Below, piece after piece: positions 24,501 to 34,530 of a DNA stretch of 64,000 bases; positions within the stretch are counted from its first letter, which is position 1; each line of letters opens with the position of its first letter. Below the pieces are notes generated by a model. That model searched no databases. It saw only the letters and a list, made by a program, of their open reading frames with translations, and was not told the origin of the DNA. Made by a program: the position numbers and the translations under genes. This DNA comes from Tillandsia leiboldiana (lineage: Eukaryota > Streptophyta > Magnoliopsida > Poales > Bromeliaceae), in the NCBI GenBank assembly GCA_029204045.2, contig CM055076.1, positions 27,350,416 to 27,414,415 of the forward strand, given 5' to 3'.

Positions 24501-26894
24501 TTCGGCGACTTGTGGGGGATACGTTGGCTTTGATGGTTCAATGTCTTTCGACACTTCTCACGGGGTTTATTGTAGCAATGGTCGCGAGTTGGAGGCTAGC
24601 ACTTATTATCACAGTTGTGATCCCTTTAGTGGGTTTCCAAGGTTATGCACAGATAAAGTTTATGAAGGGGTATAGTGCAGATGCTAAGGTACCGTTAAAT
24701 TCAAATGTTTCTGCTTCTTCGATAGTTGTCGATCCAACACTTTAAAGGGTTCAAAACCAATCCAAGCCAAAGTATTTGGAAACTGAAACAGTAGTTGCAG
24801 CAATTGAGACCAACAATTCAAGTCTTCTGGTAATCGCAGAGAATCTGATTTTCAAATTTTGTTGCAGGAGATGTATGAGGAAGCAAGTCAGGTGGCGAAC
24901 GACGCCGTGGGCGGTATCCGAACCGTGGCATCCTTCTCTGCCGAGGGAAAGAGTGATGGAAACCTACTACAAGAAATGCGAAGCGCCGGTGAAACAAGGA
25001 GTGCAACAGGGGCTTATAAGCGGCTTCGGCTTTTGGGTTCTCGTTCTTCAGTCTCTACCTGACGTACGCGCTTTGTTTCTACGTCGGAGGAAGATTTGTG
25101 CAGGATGGCAAGGCCTCGTTTTTCAGATGTCTCAGGGTGAGAACGCAACGCGTCATCTTTGAACTCACATGTTTAGGCTCAGTTTCTGCAACAGCTTCTG
25201 CATTCCAAAAAGCTACAAACAAGCGTTCGCCGTACTGAAGCTCTTGCCTCCGTTGTATATTACTGCTTTACCAAATAGCACTTCTACTGTAACGACCCGT
25301 CCTACTAGCAATAATAACTCGTTGGGTCTAAACCACAGCCCAAATACTTAAGCTCAGTTATTATTACTAGTGCTCGTGTCTTATATATCCAATATATCCA
25401 CATTTCTATCCGATATGGGACTATTGAGATGTTTAGGTTTGATGTTCTCGTTAGTCCAAACACACACACAGCCCAGCCCAAACACACATACAGCCTAAGA
25501 TCATCAGGCGATGTGAGACTTGTCTTGCTAACTCAGTCATCTAGACCCAGGCTCAGCCGAGACTCGTCACACATTTTCGGCTGATTATTGGCTCTGATAC
25601 CAAATGTAACGACCCGGTCCACTAGCAATAATAACTCGTTGGGTCCAAACTACAACCCAAAATATTTAAACTCAGTTATTATTACTAGTGTTCATGTTTT
25701 ATATATATCCAAACACATCCATATTTCCATCCGATGTGGACTATTGGAATGTCACACAATCATTATTATTACTAGTGTCCTTGTCTCTTATATACTCAAT
25801 CACAATTCCAATCACATCCAATGTTGGACTATTGAGATGTCACATCTACTGAGGCTCTTACTTCTACTACCGTTGATCTGCAGGTTTTCTTCGCACTAGT
25901 TCTGGCTACTTTGGAATCTCACAGACGAGCGCGTTAGGCGCAAATTCCACCAACGCCAAGGAGTCGGCTGCTTCAATATTCAGAATCATTGATCGGAAAT
26001 CCAAGGTCGATTCGAGCAGCGAGGAGGGTGTAGTCTTAGCAAATGTTAAAGGAGACATCGAATTTCGCCATGTCGCCTTCAAGTACCCGTCCCGTCCGAA
26101 TGTTCCAATTTTTGCAGACTTCTCTTTGACAATTCAGTCTGGAAAGGTACCCATTTTAATGCATCACTCAATTTGATGTTTAGGGGCTCTTATGTTTGTG
26201 CATATATTCATGCAATGTTACTAATTCTCGCTCGCTAATGGTCCGACAGACTGTTGCGCTCGTCGGAGAGAGCGGTAGCGGAAAATCGACGGTGATCTCG
26301 CTACTGGAGAGGTTCTACGATCCTGATTCGGGTAAGATCTTGTTCGACGGGGTCGAAATCGAGACGCTCAGAGTAAGTTGGCTGAGGCAAAAGATGGGAC
26401 TAGTGAGCCAAGAGCCCGTGCTGTTCAACGATACAATTCGCGCCAACATAATGTACGGAAAAGAAGGAGAGGCCTCCGAGGAAGAGATCGTCGATGTAGC
26501 CAAGGCAGCCAACGCGCATCAATTCATATCGGGATTGCCCGAGGGATACGACACGCCGGTCCGGAGAGAGAGGCATTCAACTGTCGGGCGGTCAGAAGCA
26601 AAGAATAGCCATCGCGAGGGCCATTCTGAAGGACCCGAAAGTGCTTCTGCTCGACGAGGCAACGAGCGCTCTGGATGCGGAGTCCGAGCGCGTGGTTCAA
26701 GAAGCGTTGGATCGGGTAATGGTCGGGCGGACGACGGTGGTCGTGGCGCACAGGCTATCTACGATCAAAGGAGCTGATATGATCGCGGTTTTGAAGAACG
26801 GTATCATAGTCGAAAAGGAAGGCACGAAACCCTAATGGGATTGAAGGACGGAGTTTACGCTTCGCTCGTCGAACTTCGCATGTCGTCGGGATAA
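14440..26894 (+). CDS. ABC transporter B family (MDR/P-glycoprotein), 5'-incomplete, with indels
   Basis: This is a full-size ABCB exporter (TMD-NBD-TMD-NBD), a plasma-membrane ATP-driven pump. The Ser-rich linker (GSSIGNSSRHSF) resembles the ABCB4/11/21 group, known for auxin transport; the substrate is inference. Exons: 14440-14494, 15937-16112, 19293-19514, 21671-21909, 22470-22995, 23269-23542, 23698-24360, 24460-24688, 24868-25136, 25884-26146, 26250-26894 (stop TAA). All have GT-AG sites and matching phases. NBD1 has Walker A GESGSGKST, LSGGQ and LLLDEATSALD; NBD2 has the same set. The first exon(s), about 100 residues including the start and TM1, are absent. One-base indels break the frame near 24198, 24945, 25032, 25120/25131, 25913, 26561 and 26816. 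The duplicate at 29029-32551 is in frame at each of these, so they look like consensus errors, not decay. Confidence 0.85.
14658..14835. mobile_element. Micron-like MITE, one-sided fragment
   Basis: It begins with the family terminus (CTATCGATAGCACCAAGTA) after a TA/GA repeat, and has the AACCGCACAT core motif seen in the other copies. Its right arm is missing: it stops where an ACACCCC-type MITE begins (about 14848). Confidence 0.5.
14848..14957. mobile_element. ACACCCC-type MITE fragment
   Basis: An inverted GGATGGGGTGGAATG / CACCCCACCCCAGGAT pair with terminal GTGTACAC matches the palindromic family also seen at 15556, 37590, 38040 and 42742. Confidence 0.45.
14967..15018. repeat. (TA)n microsatellite flanking a Micron-like MITE
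   Basis: About 26 TA units lie directly left of the MITE at 15019. Many MITEs of this family in the window border such a run. Confidence 0.9.
15019..15271. mobile_element. Micron-like MITE in (TA)n, complete
   Basis: The element is palindromic, with ends GGCTGGAATACTATTGATAG and its inverse (CTGTTGATAGTATTTCAGCC) and an inner CAACCACCCACT region. It lies in an ABCB intron and is flanked by TA repeats. Rice Micron elements are known to target (TA)n; membership of this family is inferred from that habit and not from sequence identity. Confidence 0.7.
15340..15500 (-). mobile_element. Diverged TRIM LTR fragment
   Basis: Phrases such as ACTCAACTTAT, GGTCTATTATTTGGCCTC, CCGTTAGGT and CCTATTATCGCGG follow the order seen in the TRIM LTR at 34944-35224, with many substitutions. 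It is an old relic inside an ABCB intron. Confidence 0.5.
15556..15776. mobile_element. ACACCCC-type palindromic MITE
   Basis: Inverted arms contain ATACACCCC(G/A)ATTCGG and CACCCCACCC(A/T)TCCAAGG around a TACCGGTCACTTCAAGTGACCGGTA core. The segment TTCGGGGTGTATACATAGCA occurs at both ends. It lies in an ABCB intron. Confidence 0.6.
15896..15930. repeat. (CTGA)n microsatellite at a splice acceptor
   Basis: Eight or so CTGA units run up to TGTTTCAG, the acceptor of the exon at 15937. They replace most of the usual pyrimidine tract. Confidence 0.8.
16143..16619. mobile_element. hAT-type MITE (TAGRGGTG family) copy 1
   Basis: Ends are TAGAGGTGGCAAT and the inverse of TAGGGGTGTTAAC. Inner arms repeat GAGCCGAACACGAGC in both orientations, around a (TA)n run at 16328-16377. 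It is flanked by 8-bp direct repeats GTTCTAAC (16135-16142) and GTTCCAAC (16620-16627), with one mismatch. An 8-bp TSD is the hAT hallmark. It lies in an ABCB intron. Confidence 0.75.
16628..16970. mobile_element. hAT-type MITE (CAAGGATTTA family)
   Basis: The TIRs are CAAGGATTTA...TAAATCCTTG, with inner arms rich in CGGCACG/CGTGCCG. It is flanked by a perfect 8-bp TSD GTTCCAAC at 16620-16627 and 16971-16978. Confidence 0.8.
16979..17454. mobile_element. hAT-type MITE (TAGGAATGTCAA family)
   Basis: It begins TAGGAATGTCAACGGGTCGG and ends CTGACATCCCTA. The left arm is rich in AATCCGAACCCGA and the right arm in its complement. It is flanked by GTTCCAAC at 16971-16978 and 17455-17462, a perfect 8-bp TSD shared with the preceding MITE. 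Confidence 0.75.
17463..18099. other. ABCB intron filler with weak inverted ends
   Basis: AT-rich, no exon. TTTTGGTCCTTAAACTTTAA near 17587 and the inverse-like TTTGAGGGGTAAAG...AAGGACCAAAAG near 17760-17800 suggest a decayed MITE of about 230 bp. Confidence 0.35.
18100..19055. mobile_element. Palindromic MITE (TTAATTGCATACGGC), interrupted by another MITE
   Basis: The left end is GTTAATTGCATACGGCTC and the right end GCCGTATGCAATTAAC. The arms pair through TATCGAATA, CCCTACAAAATTTAACTTTT and TATTTATTCCTTC. The right arm is split by the hAT-type MITE at 18533-19025. A second copy lies at 38203-38608. Confidence 0.65.
18533..19025. mobile_element. hAT-type MITE (TAGRGGTG family) copy 2, nested
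   Basis: Ends are TAGGGGTGTCAACGAGC and ...TTACCACCCCTA, inverted relative to the copy at 16143, with a central (TA)n at 18790-18834. The flanks GTTTATAG (18525-18532) and GCTTACAG (19026-19033) match at 6 of 8 positions, a decayed 8-bp TSD. Confidence 0.65.
19618..20870. repeat. 178-bp tandem array in ABCB intron, about 7 units
   Basis: GGACCAAAAATC recurs at about 19618, 19798, 19976, 20153, 20331, 20508 and 20688. Each unit carries TTTACTAATGAGATTG, AGAAGGATAT, TTAGCATATGATT and TTTTCGTATCGACC. Units differ by a few bases and small indels. No gene and no TIR are seen. Confidence 0.85.
21064..21536 (-). mobile_element. LINE (L1-type) 3' end, 5'-truncated
   Basis: On the minus strand the reading frame at 21209-21493 has a zinc-binding reverse-transcriptase (zf-RVT) signature: GWTGNNLCVLCG, then ETADHLFTRC. 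This is the C-terminal part of ORF2. The minus-strand 3' end runs into a poly(A), seen as T19 at 21064-21082. No RT core or endonuclease remains. It lies in an ABCB intron close to the next exon. Confidence 0.75.
21540..21597. repeat. Long poly(T) tract
   Basis: A near-pure T run of more than 55 bases abuts the truncated 5' side of the LINE. It could be the poly(A) of a second minus-strand retro-insert or slippage expansion. It lies about 75 bp upstream of an exon. Confidence 0.8.
25288..25844 (-). mobile_element. TRIM retrotransposon in ABCB intron (contig-end copy)
   Basis: The LTRs start TGTAACGACCCG and end GATGTCACA. The minus strand has TTTGGTATCAGAGCCA (initiator tRNA-Met PBS, about 25588-25603). 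The short interior has no coding capacity. A third, partial LTR-like repeat sits at the right end. It is flanked by perfect TSDs TCTAC (25283-25287 and 25845-25849). Confidence 0.8.
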
Positions 26895-27761
26895 GGCGGG
26901 ATCTCATCCCCTTATTTACAAATTTAAGCAACATTTGCTTGGAGGGAGATAATGTGCTGTGCTACAAGTTGAGACAACAAATTTGTGTCCAAAGTGCTTG
27001 GAAAGGGGAAATTATGTAATTATAGTTGACCACTCTTTATTCTACACTTTGCATTACTATTGAGTATCAATAATTATTTTTTTTGTTGGTATTTCTCACT
27101 TGTATTTTAATTTAAATTTAGTTGAATTTGTAAATATAACATCTATTGAGCGTGCACTGTAATCCTTATCTACAAAATATTTAGCTCATCAGTAATATCT
27201 AAATTTTTATTTTCTTGTATTTGCACGACGTACCATACAATATAATATCACAACCCACCAATCTGAACTTTCACACAATCAACGATCACAATGTGATGCA
27301 CAATCAGTAAACAACTCTTCTCCACATTTGAAATCGTAAACTTCTAACAATATTTTATTTTCACTCTTAAAACTTTGTAAGAATATTTCATTCAAATTAA
27401 TCTCTTCCAAGTTGAGTAGGTGAATTTCAACTACATGCCTCACACAGGTCTTTACAGTTGATAAGCGACGCCGATTTATGATAGAAAACAAGATGATCAA
27501 TGCATTTACTTGTCAAGCTGAAAAAGTCATTGTATGAAGTGGTATCTGCCTCATGCTTTGAACTATCTAAGTCTCAGTAGAATCTCCAAATCAAAGGCTA
27601 AATTCCAGTTTCAGTCAGTGCAGAAGCAGATCTGAAAATAGTTAGAAGATGAACCTTAAGATTGATTAGTTATAAAAAGCGGTGCTCCAGATTTACCAAA
27701 CCTAACTTTTATGACCAAATCTGATTCATCTATGGATCGATTCGATTGACAGAAGGCAATA
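26895..27761 (+). other. ABCB 3' flank (contig-end copy)
   Basis: AT-rich sequence after the TAA stop, probably 3'UTR followed by intergenic DNA. No second gene seen. Confidence 0.5.
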
Positions 27762-28220
27762 TGTGACACCCTAATAGTCCCACATGGGATGGAAATGGAT
27801 TGTGAATGGATTTATAGAGACATGGGCACTAGTAATAATAACTGGGCTTAAACATTTTGGGCTGTGGTTTGGACCCAACGAATTATTACTAGTGGGTCGG
27901 ATGTTATATTTTGGTACCAGAGCCAGTCACCAGCCGGAAGTGTGTGACGAGTTTTGACTGAGCCTGGGTCTAGATGACAGGACTAGCGAGACAAATCTCA
28001 CATCACCTGGTGATCTTGGGTTGTATGTGTGTTGGGCTGACGAGAACGTCAAACCTAAACGGGGAGAGTTATGACACTCCAATAGTCCCCACATGGAATG
28101 GAAATGATTGTGATTGGATTTATAAGAGACATGGGCACTAGTTATAATAACTTGGCTAAAGCATTTTGAGCTGTGGTTTGGATCCAACGAGTTATTATGC
28201 TAGGGGGTCGGATCGTTACA
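27762..28220 (+). mobile_element. TRIM retrotransposon downstream of ABCB (contig-end copy)
   Basis: Structure: LTR (starts TGTGACACC, ends ATGTTATA), then a PBS variant TTTGGTACCAGAGCCA, a short interior, the purine-rich AACGGGGAGAGTT, and a second LTR ending GTTACA. It is the same family as 25288 in opposite orientation. The left TSD is CAATA; the right one has lost one A here but is intact in the other copy (33887). Confidence 0.8.
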
Positions 28221-28928
28221 CATATGGAAGGTTAGGCCATGGCCTTCGTAAAACTAGTTTAGATATCTTAATTCTCTTGATTCCATTTCAAGAAGCCTGA
28301 GACTGTTCATAACACATCGAGAACCAAAACCTGGAAATGTCTAAACCATCAAAACTGCCGAAATAGATTACTCTAATAACACACACATCCAGAATCAAAC
28401 CCTGAAATTGTATAAACCATCAAAATCGCCAAAAGGGGACCTCTAGAACTCTAATAGGGACAAAAAACTCAATCGTAATATTTTGAACCTTGATTTACAT
28501 GGACAGAAAATGTGTACTGTTATTTTCTCCAAGGATAAAGCATGTATAGAAGAAGAAGAAACAGAAGACCAAAAGGAGGAGAAGGAAGAAGAAGAAGAAG
28601 AAGAAGAAAAGGAGGAAAAATGTGCGACATAAACCCGAATTATCAAATGCTTCCACAAACCTGGGAAGAACCATCTTTGCAAATACAGAAATTGAAGGAT
28701 CTTTTGTGAATAACGATCCAGGGTTATGGGTGGTTTGAGTTTTTGACTTTCGCACATTTTGCGTTTCTGATGGCTTGCATCAATAATATATCCGTTCCAC
28801 ACTAAAGTACCAACTAGAAGTAGAACGTAATCTTGAGACTCGAGTATCCCAAGAAGGACAGTAGGATACCCATTGTAGGAGCGTTGGCGCTAACCATTAA
28901 TTTCAAATGCTCGAACTATTAGAAATAC
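28221..28928. other. Intergenic contig end with GA-rich microsatellite
   Basis: No gene. A (GAA)n-like run at about 28548-28615 differs in length from its counterpart at 34220-34275. The last 55 bp are the start of the TRIM LTR seen whole at 34531. Confidence 0.6.
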
Positions 28929-29028
28929 NNNNNNNNNNNNNNNNNNNNNNNNNNNNNNNNNNNNNNNNNNNNNNNNNNNNNNNNNNNNNNNNNNNNNNNN
29001 NNNNNNNNNNNNNNNNNNNNNNNNNNNN
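28929..29028. other. Assembly gap (exactly 100 N)
   Basis: A 100-N run is the conventional filler for a gap of unknown size. The contig ends on its two sides overlap each other by about 5.5 kb, so no sequence need be missing. Confidence 0.95.
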
Positions 29029-32000
29029 GAAGCGACAAGCGCACTGGACGTGGAGTCGGAGAGAATAGTTCAAGAGGCGCTCAATAGGGTCATGATCGAG
29101 AGAACGACCATCATCGTCGCTCATCGCCTAAGCACCGTGAGGAATGCGGATACAATATCGGTCGTGCGTCAGGGACAGATGGTGGAACAAGGTTTTCTAT
29201 CTTGCTCATTATAATCACTTCCTTTCGAGGGCGCGCTCTCCTTTCAATTTTAACAATTTCGCCCGTAAAGTTAGTTATTCATTTAGTTTACTACCTACTT
29301 CAGAAAGTATATTATAGATTCTAAGCAAATTGTTTAAAAAATGCAGGTTCTCACGACGAGTTGATAAAGAACCCCGATGGCGCTTACTCCCAACTCATCC
29401 ATTTGCAAGAAACTCGCAAGGAAACAGAAGAACACGTCGGGGACTCCGCAATGCGTAGTTTGAGCCACGAGTCGAAATCGCTAAGCAAATCGAAGGGGAG
29501 CATATCATTCAGAAGATCGGGAAGTCGAGGTTCCTCAATCGGCAATAGCAGCAGGCATTCTTTCACAATTCCTTTCGGCATAACCGGCCCGATGGAAGTT
29601 CAAGGTGGACCTCAAGATGAAACAGAAGAAAAAGAAGCTGCTGGTGATGATGAGGCTCCAAATGAAGTTCCTTTCGCAAGATTGATCTCTCTTAACAAGC
29701 CGGAAATTCCAGTTCTGCTCTTAGGTTCGATAGCCGCAGCAATACACAGGATTCCTCTTCCCGATGTTTGGTATCTTGCTTTCGATCTCTATAAAGATAT
29801 TCTACGAAGAGCCACATAAACTACGAAAGGATTCAAACTTTTGGACATTGATGTATGTCGTGTTGGGCATAATCGCATTGTTCACGATACCGATCGAGTA
29901 TTTCTTGTTCGGAAGTGGCAGGCGGGAAGCTAATAGAACGCATCCGTTCCATGTCGTTTCAAAGAATCGTCCACCAAGAAATCAACTGGTTCGACGATCC
30001 TCGCAATTCCAGGTCTACTAAAGCATCAAAATACCGTCATCTTAGTTTCCAAATGTTGTTGAGAGTTTCGCACCGTGCTTGAAAACTTCTTTTGTTCTTC
30101 CTTTCTTTTAGTGGGGCGATTGGCGCGAGGCTATCGGTTGATGCTGCGAATGTTCGGCGACTTGTGGGGGATACGTTGGCTTTGATGGTTCAATGTCTTT
30201 CGACACTTCTCACGGGGTTTATTGTAGCAATGGTCGCGAGTTGGAGGCTAGCACTTATTATCACAGTTGTGATCCCTTTAGTGGGTTTCCAAGGTTATGC
30301 ACAGATAAAGTTTATGAAGGGGTATAGTGCAGATGCTAAGGTACCGTTAAATTCAAATGTTTCTGCTTCTTCGATAGTTGTCGATCCAACACTTTAAAGG
30401 GTTTCAAAACCAATCCAAGCCAAAGTATTTTGGAAACTGAAACAGTAGTTGCAGCAATTGAGACCAACAATTCAAGTCTTCTGGTAATCGCAGAGAATCT
30501 GATTTTCAAATTTTGTTGCAGGAGATGTATGAGGAAGCAAGTCAGGTGGCGAACGACGCCGTGGGCGGTATCCGAACCGTGGCATCCTTCTCTGCCGAGG
30601 AAAGAGTGATGGAAACCTACTACAAGAAATGCGAAGCGCCGGTGAAACAAGGAGTGCAACAGGGGCTTATAAGCGGCTTCGGCTTTGGGTTCTCGTTCTT
30701 CAGTCTCTACCTGACGTACGCGCTTTGTTTCTACGTCGGAGGAAGATTTGTGCAGGATGGCAAGGCCTCGTTTTCAGATGTCTTCAGGGTGAGAACGCAA
30801 CGCGTCATCTTTTGAACTCACATGTTTAGGCTCAGTTTCTGCAACAGCTTCTGCATTCCAAAAAGCTACAAACAAGCGTTCGCCGTACTGAAGCTCTTGC
30901 CTCCGTTGTATATTACTGCTTTACCAAATAGCACTTCTACTGTAACGACCCGTCCTACTAGCAATAATAACTCGTTGGGTCTAAACCACAGCCCAAAATA
31001 CTTAAGCTCAGTTATTATTACTAGTGCTCGTGTCTTATATATATCCAATATATCCACATTTCTATCCGATATGGGACTATTGAGATGTTTAGGTTTGATG
31101 TTCTCGTTAGTCCAAACACACACACAGCCCAGCCCAAACACACATACAGCCTAAGATCATCAGGCGATGTGAGACTTGTCTTGCTAACTCAGTCATCTAG
31201 ACCCAGGCTCAGCCGAGACTCGTCACATATTTTCGGCTGATTATTGGCTCTGATACCAAATGTAACGACCCGGTCCACTAGCAATAATAACTCGTTGGGT
31301 CCAAACTACAACCCAAAATATTTAAACTCAGTTATTATTACTAGTGTTCATGTTTTATATATATCCAAACACATCCATATTTCCATCCGATGTGGACTAT
31401 TGGAATGTCACACAATCATTATTATTACTAGTGTCCTTGTCTCTTATATACTCAATCACAATTCCAATCACATCCAATGTTGGACTATTGAGATGTCACA
31501 TCTACTGAGGCTCTTACTTCTACTACCGTTGATCTGCAGGTTTTCTTCGCACTAGTTCTGGCTACTTTGGGAATCTCACAGACGAGCGCGTTAGGCGCAA
31601 ATTCCACCAACGCCAAGGAGTCGGCTGCTTCAATATTCAGAATCATTGATCGGAAATCCAAGGTCGATTCGAGCAGCGAGGAGGGTGTAGTCTTAGCAAA
31701 TGTTAAAGGAGACATCGAATTTCGCCATGTCGCCTTCAAGTACCCGTCCCGTCCGAATGTTCCAATTTTTGCAGACTTCTCTTTGACAATTCAGTCTGGA
31801 AAGGTACCCATTTTAATGCATCACTCAATTTGATGTTTAGGGGCTCTTATGTTTGTGCATATATTCATGCAATGTTACTAATTCTCGCTCGCTAATGGTC
31901 CGACAGACTGTTGCGCTCGTCGGAGAGAGCGGTAGCGGAAAATCGACGGTGATCTCGCTACTGGAGAGGTTCTACGATCCTGATTCGGGTAAGATCTTGT

Positions 32001-32551
32001 TCGACGGGGTCGAAATCGAGACGCTCAGAGTAAGTTGGCTGAGGCAAAAGATGGGACTAGTGAGCCAAGAGCCCGTGCTGTTCAACGATACAATTCGCGC
32101 CAACATAATGTACGGAAAAGAAGGAGAGGCCTCCGAGGAAGAGATCGTCGATGTAGCCAAGGCAGCCAACGCGCATCAATTCATATCGGGATTGCCCGAG
32201 GGATACGACACGCCGGTCGGAGAGAGAGGCATTCAACTGTCGGGCGGTCAGAAGCAAAGAATAGCCATCGCGAGGGCCATTCTGAAGGACCCGAAAGTGC
32301 TTCTGCTCGACGAGGCAACGAGCGCTCTGGATGCGGAGTCCGAGCGCGTGGTTCAAGAAGCGTTGGATCGGGTAATGGTCGGGCGGACGACGGTGGTCGT
32401 GGCGCACAGGCTATCTACGATCAAAGGAGCTGATATGATCGCGGTTTTGAAGAACGGTATCATAGTCGAAAAAGGAAGGCACGAAACACTAATGGGATTG
32501 AAGGACGGAGTTTACGCTTCGCTCGTCGAACTTCGCATGTCGTCGGGATAA
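29029..32551 (+). CDS. ABC transporter B family, 3' part (second contig; same gene as 14440-26894)
   Basis: It begins in the middle of NBD1 (…EATSALD) and continues to the stop. Exons: 29029-29191, 29347-30012, 30112-30340, 30522-30788, 31540-31803, 31907-32551. The last four are fully in frame. The exon at 29347-30012 carries two extra bases (near 29748 and 29913) absent from the other copy. The linker, TMD2 and NBD2 (GESGSGKST, LSGGQ, LLLDEATSALD) are complete and the C-terminus ends ELRMSSG. Each indel is private to one copy, so the underlying gene is probably intact. Joined to the exons at 14440-23379 it would give a protein lacking only its N-terminal part. Confidence 0.85.
30941..31500 (-). 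mobile_element. TRIM retrotransposon in ABCB intron (second contig copy)
   Basis: This is the same insertion as 25288-25844, with TSDs TCTAC at 30936-30940 and 31501-31505. It contributes no splice site: the exons on each side keep their phase. Confidence 0.8.
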
Positions 32552-33420
32552 GGCGGGATCTCATCCCCTTATTTACAAATTTAAGCAACATTTTGCTTGG
32601 AGGGAGATAATGTGCTGTGCTACAATGTGAGACAACAAATTTGTGTCCAAAGTGCTTGGAAAGGGGAAATTATGTAATTATAGTTGACCACTCTTTTATT
32701 CTACACTTTGCATTACTATTGAGTATCAATAATTATTTTTTTTGTGGTATTTCTCACTTGTATTTTAATTTAAATTTAGTTGAATTTGTAAATATAACAT
32801 CTATTGAGCGTGCACTGTAATCCTTATCTACAAAATATTTAGCTCATCAGTAATATCTAAATTTTTATTTTCTTGTATTTGCACGACGTACCATACAATA
32901 TAATATCACAACCCACCAATCTGAACTTTCACACAATCAACGATCACAATGTGATGCACAATCAGTTAAACAACTCTTCTCCACATTTGAAATCGTAAAC
33001 TTCTAACAATATTTTATTTTCACTCTTAAAACTTTGTAAGAATATTTCATTCAAATTAATCTCTTCCAAGTTGAGTAGGTGAATTTCAACTACATGCCTC
33101 ACACAGGTCTTTACAGTTGATAAGCGACGCCGATTTATGATAGAAAACAAGATGATCAATGCATTTACTTGTCAAGCTGAAAAAGTCATTGTATGAAGTG
33201 GTATCTGCCTCATGCTTTGAACTATCTAAGTCTCAGTAGAATCTCCAAATCAAAGGCTAAATTCCAGTTTCAGTCAGTGCAGAAGCAGATCTGAAAATAG
33301 TTAGAAGATGAACCTTAAGATTGATTAGTTATAAAAAGCGGTGCTCCAGATTTACCAAACCTAACTTTTATGACCAAATCTGATTCATCTATGGATCGAT
33401 TCGATTGACAGAAGGCAATA
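32552..33420 (+). other. ABCB 3' flank (second contig copy)
   Basis: The counterpart of 26895-27761: AT-rich, no further gene seen. Confidence 0.5.
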
Positions 33421-33886
33421 TGTGACACCCTAATAGTCCCACATGGGATGGAAATGGATTGTGAATGGATTTATAAGAGACATGGGCACTAGTAATAATA
33501 ACTGGGCTTAACATTTTGGGCTGTGGTTTGGACCCAACGAATTATTATTACTAGTGGGTCGGATTGTTATATTTGGTACCAGAGCCAGTCACCAGCCGGA
33601 AGTGTGTGACGAGTTTTGACTGAGCCTGGGTCTAGATGACAGGACTAGCGAGACAAATCTCACATCACCTGGTGATCTTGGGTTGTATGTGTGTTTGGGC
33701 TGACGAGAACGTCAAACCTAAACGGGGAGAGTTTATGACACTCCAATAGTCCCCACATGGAATGGAAATGAGTTGTGATTGGATTTATAAGAGACATGGG
33801 CACTAGTTATAATAACTTGGCTAAAGCATTTTGAGCTGTGGTTTGGATCCAACGAGTTATTATTGCTAGTGGGTCGGATCGTTACA
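33421..33886 (+). mobile_element. TRIM retrotransposon, complete with TSD
   Basis: LTR-PBS-interior-PPT-LTR as at 27762, here with perfect TSDs CAATA (33416-33420 and 33887-33891). Confidence 0.85.
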
Positions 33887-34530
33887 CAATATGGAAGGTT
33901 AGGCCATGGCCTTCGTAAAACTAGTTTAGATATCTTAATTCTCTTGATTCCATTTCAAGAAGTCCTGACACTGTTCATAACACATCGAGAACCAAAACCT
34001 GGAATTGTCTAAACCATCAAAACTGCCGAAATAGATTACACTCTAATAACACACACATCCAGAATCAAACCCTGAAATTGTATAAACCATCAAAATCGCC
34101 AAAAGGGGACTCTAGAACTCTAATAGGGACAAAAACTCAATCGTAATATTTTGAACCTTGATTTACATGGTCAGAAAATGTGTACTGTTATTTTCTCCAA
34201 GGATAAAGCATGTATTAAGAAGAAGAAACAGAAGACCAAAAAGAAGGAGAAGGAAAAAGAAGAAGAGAAAAAATGTGCGACATAAACCCGAATTATCAAA
34301 TGCTTCCACAAACCTGGGAAGAGCCATCTTTTGCAAATACAGAAATTGAAGGATCTTTTGTGAATAACGATCCAGGTTTATGGGTGGTTTGAGTTTTTGA
34401 CTATTCGCACATTTTTGCGTTTCTGATGGCTTGCATCAATAATATATCCGTTCCACACTAAAGTACCAACTAGAAGTAGAACGTAATCTTGAGACTCGAG
34501 TATCCCCAAGACGGACAGTCAGATACCCAT

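Larger units (their letters stand above)
23380..28928. repeat. Contig-end copy of a falsely duplicated segment
   Basis: This matches 29029-34585 across exons, introns, two TRIMs and the 3' flank, differing mostly by one-base indels and small repeat-length changes. It ends at the 100-N gap and its partner begins right after it. This is the pattern of two contigs whose overlapping ends were not merged. Confidence 0.85.

Noticed and set aside
29029..32551. A second, tandemly duplicated ABCB gene
   Set aside because: It starts mid-exon at a 100-N gap and shares introns, TRIMs and 3' flank base for base with the preceding copy. An unmerged contig overlap is simpler.
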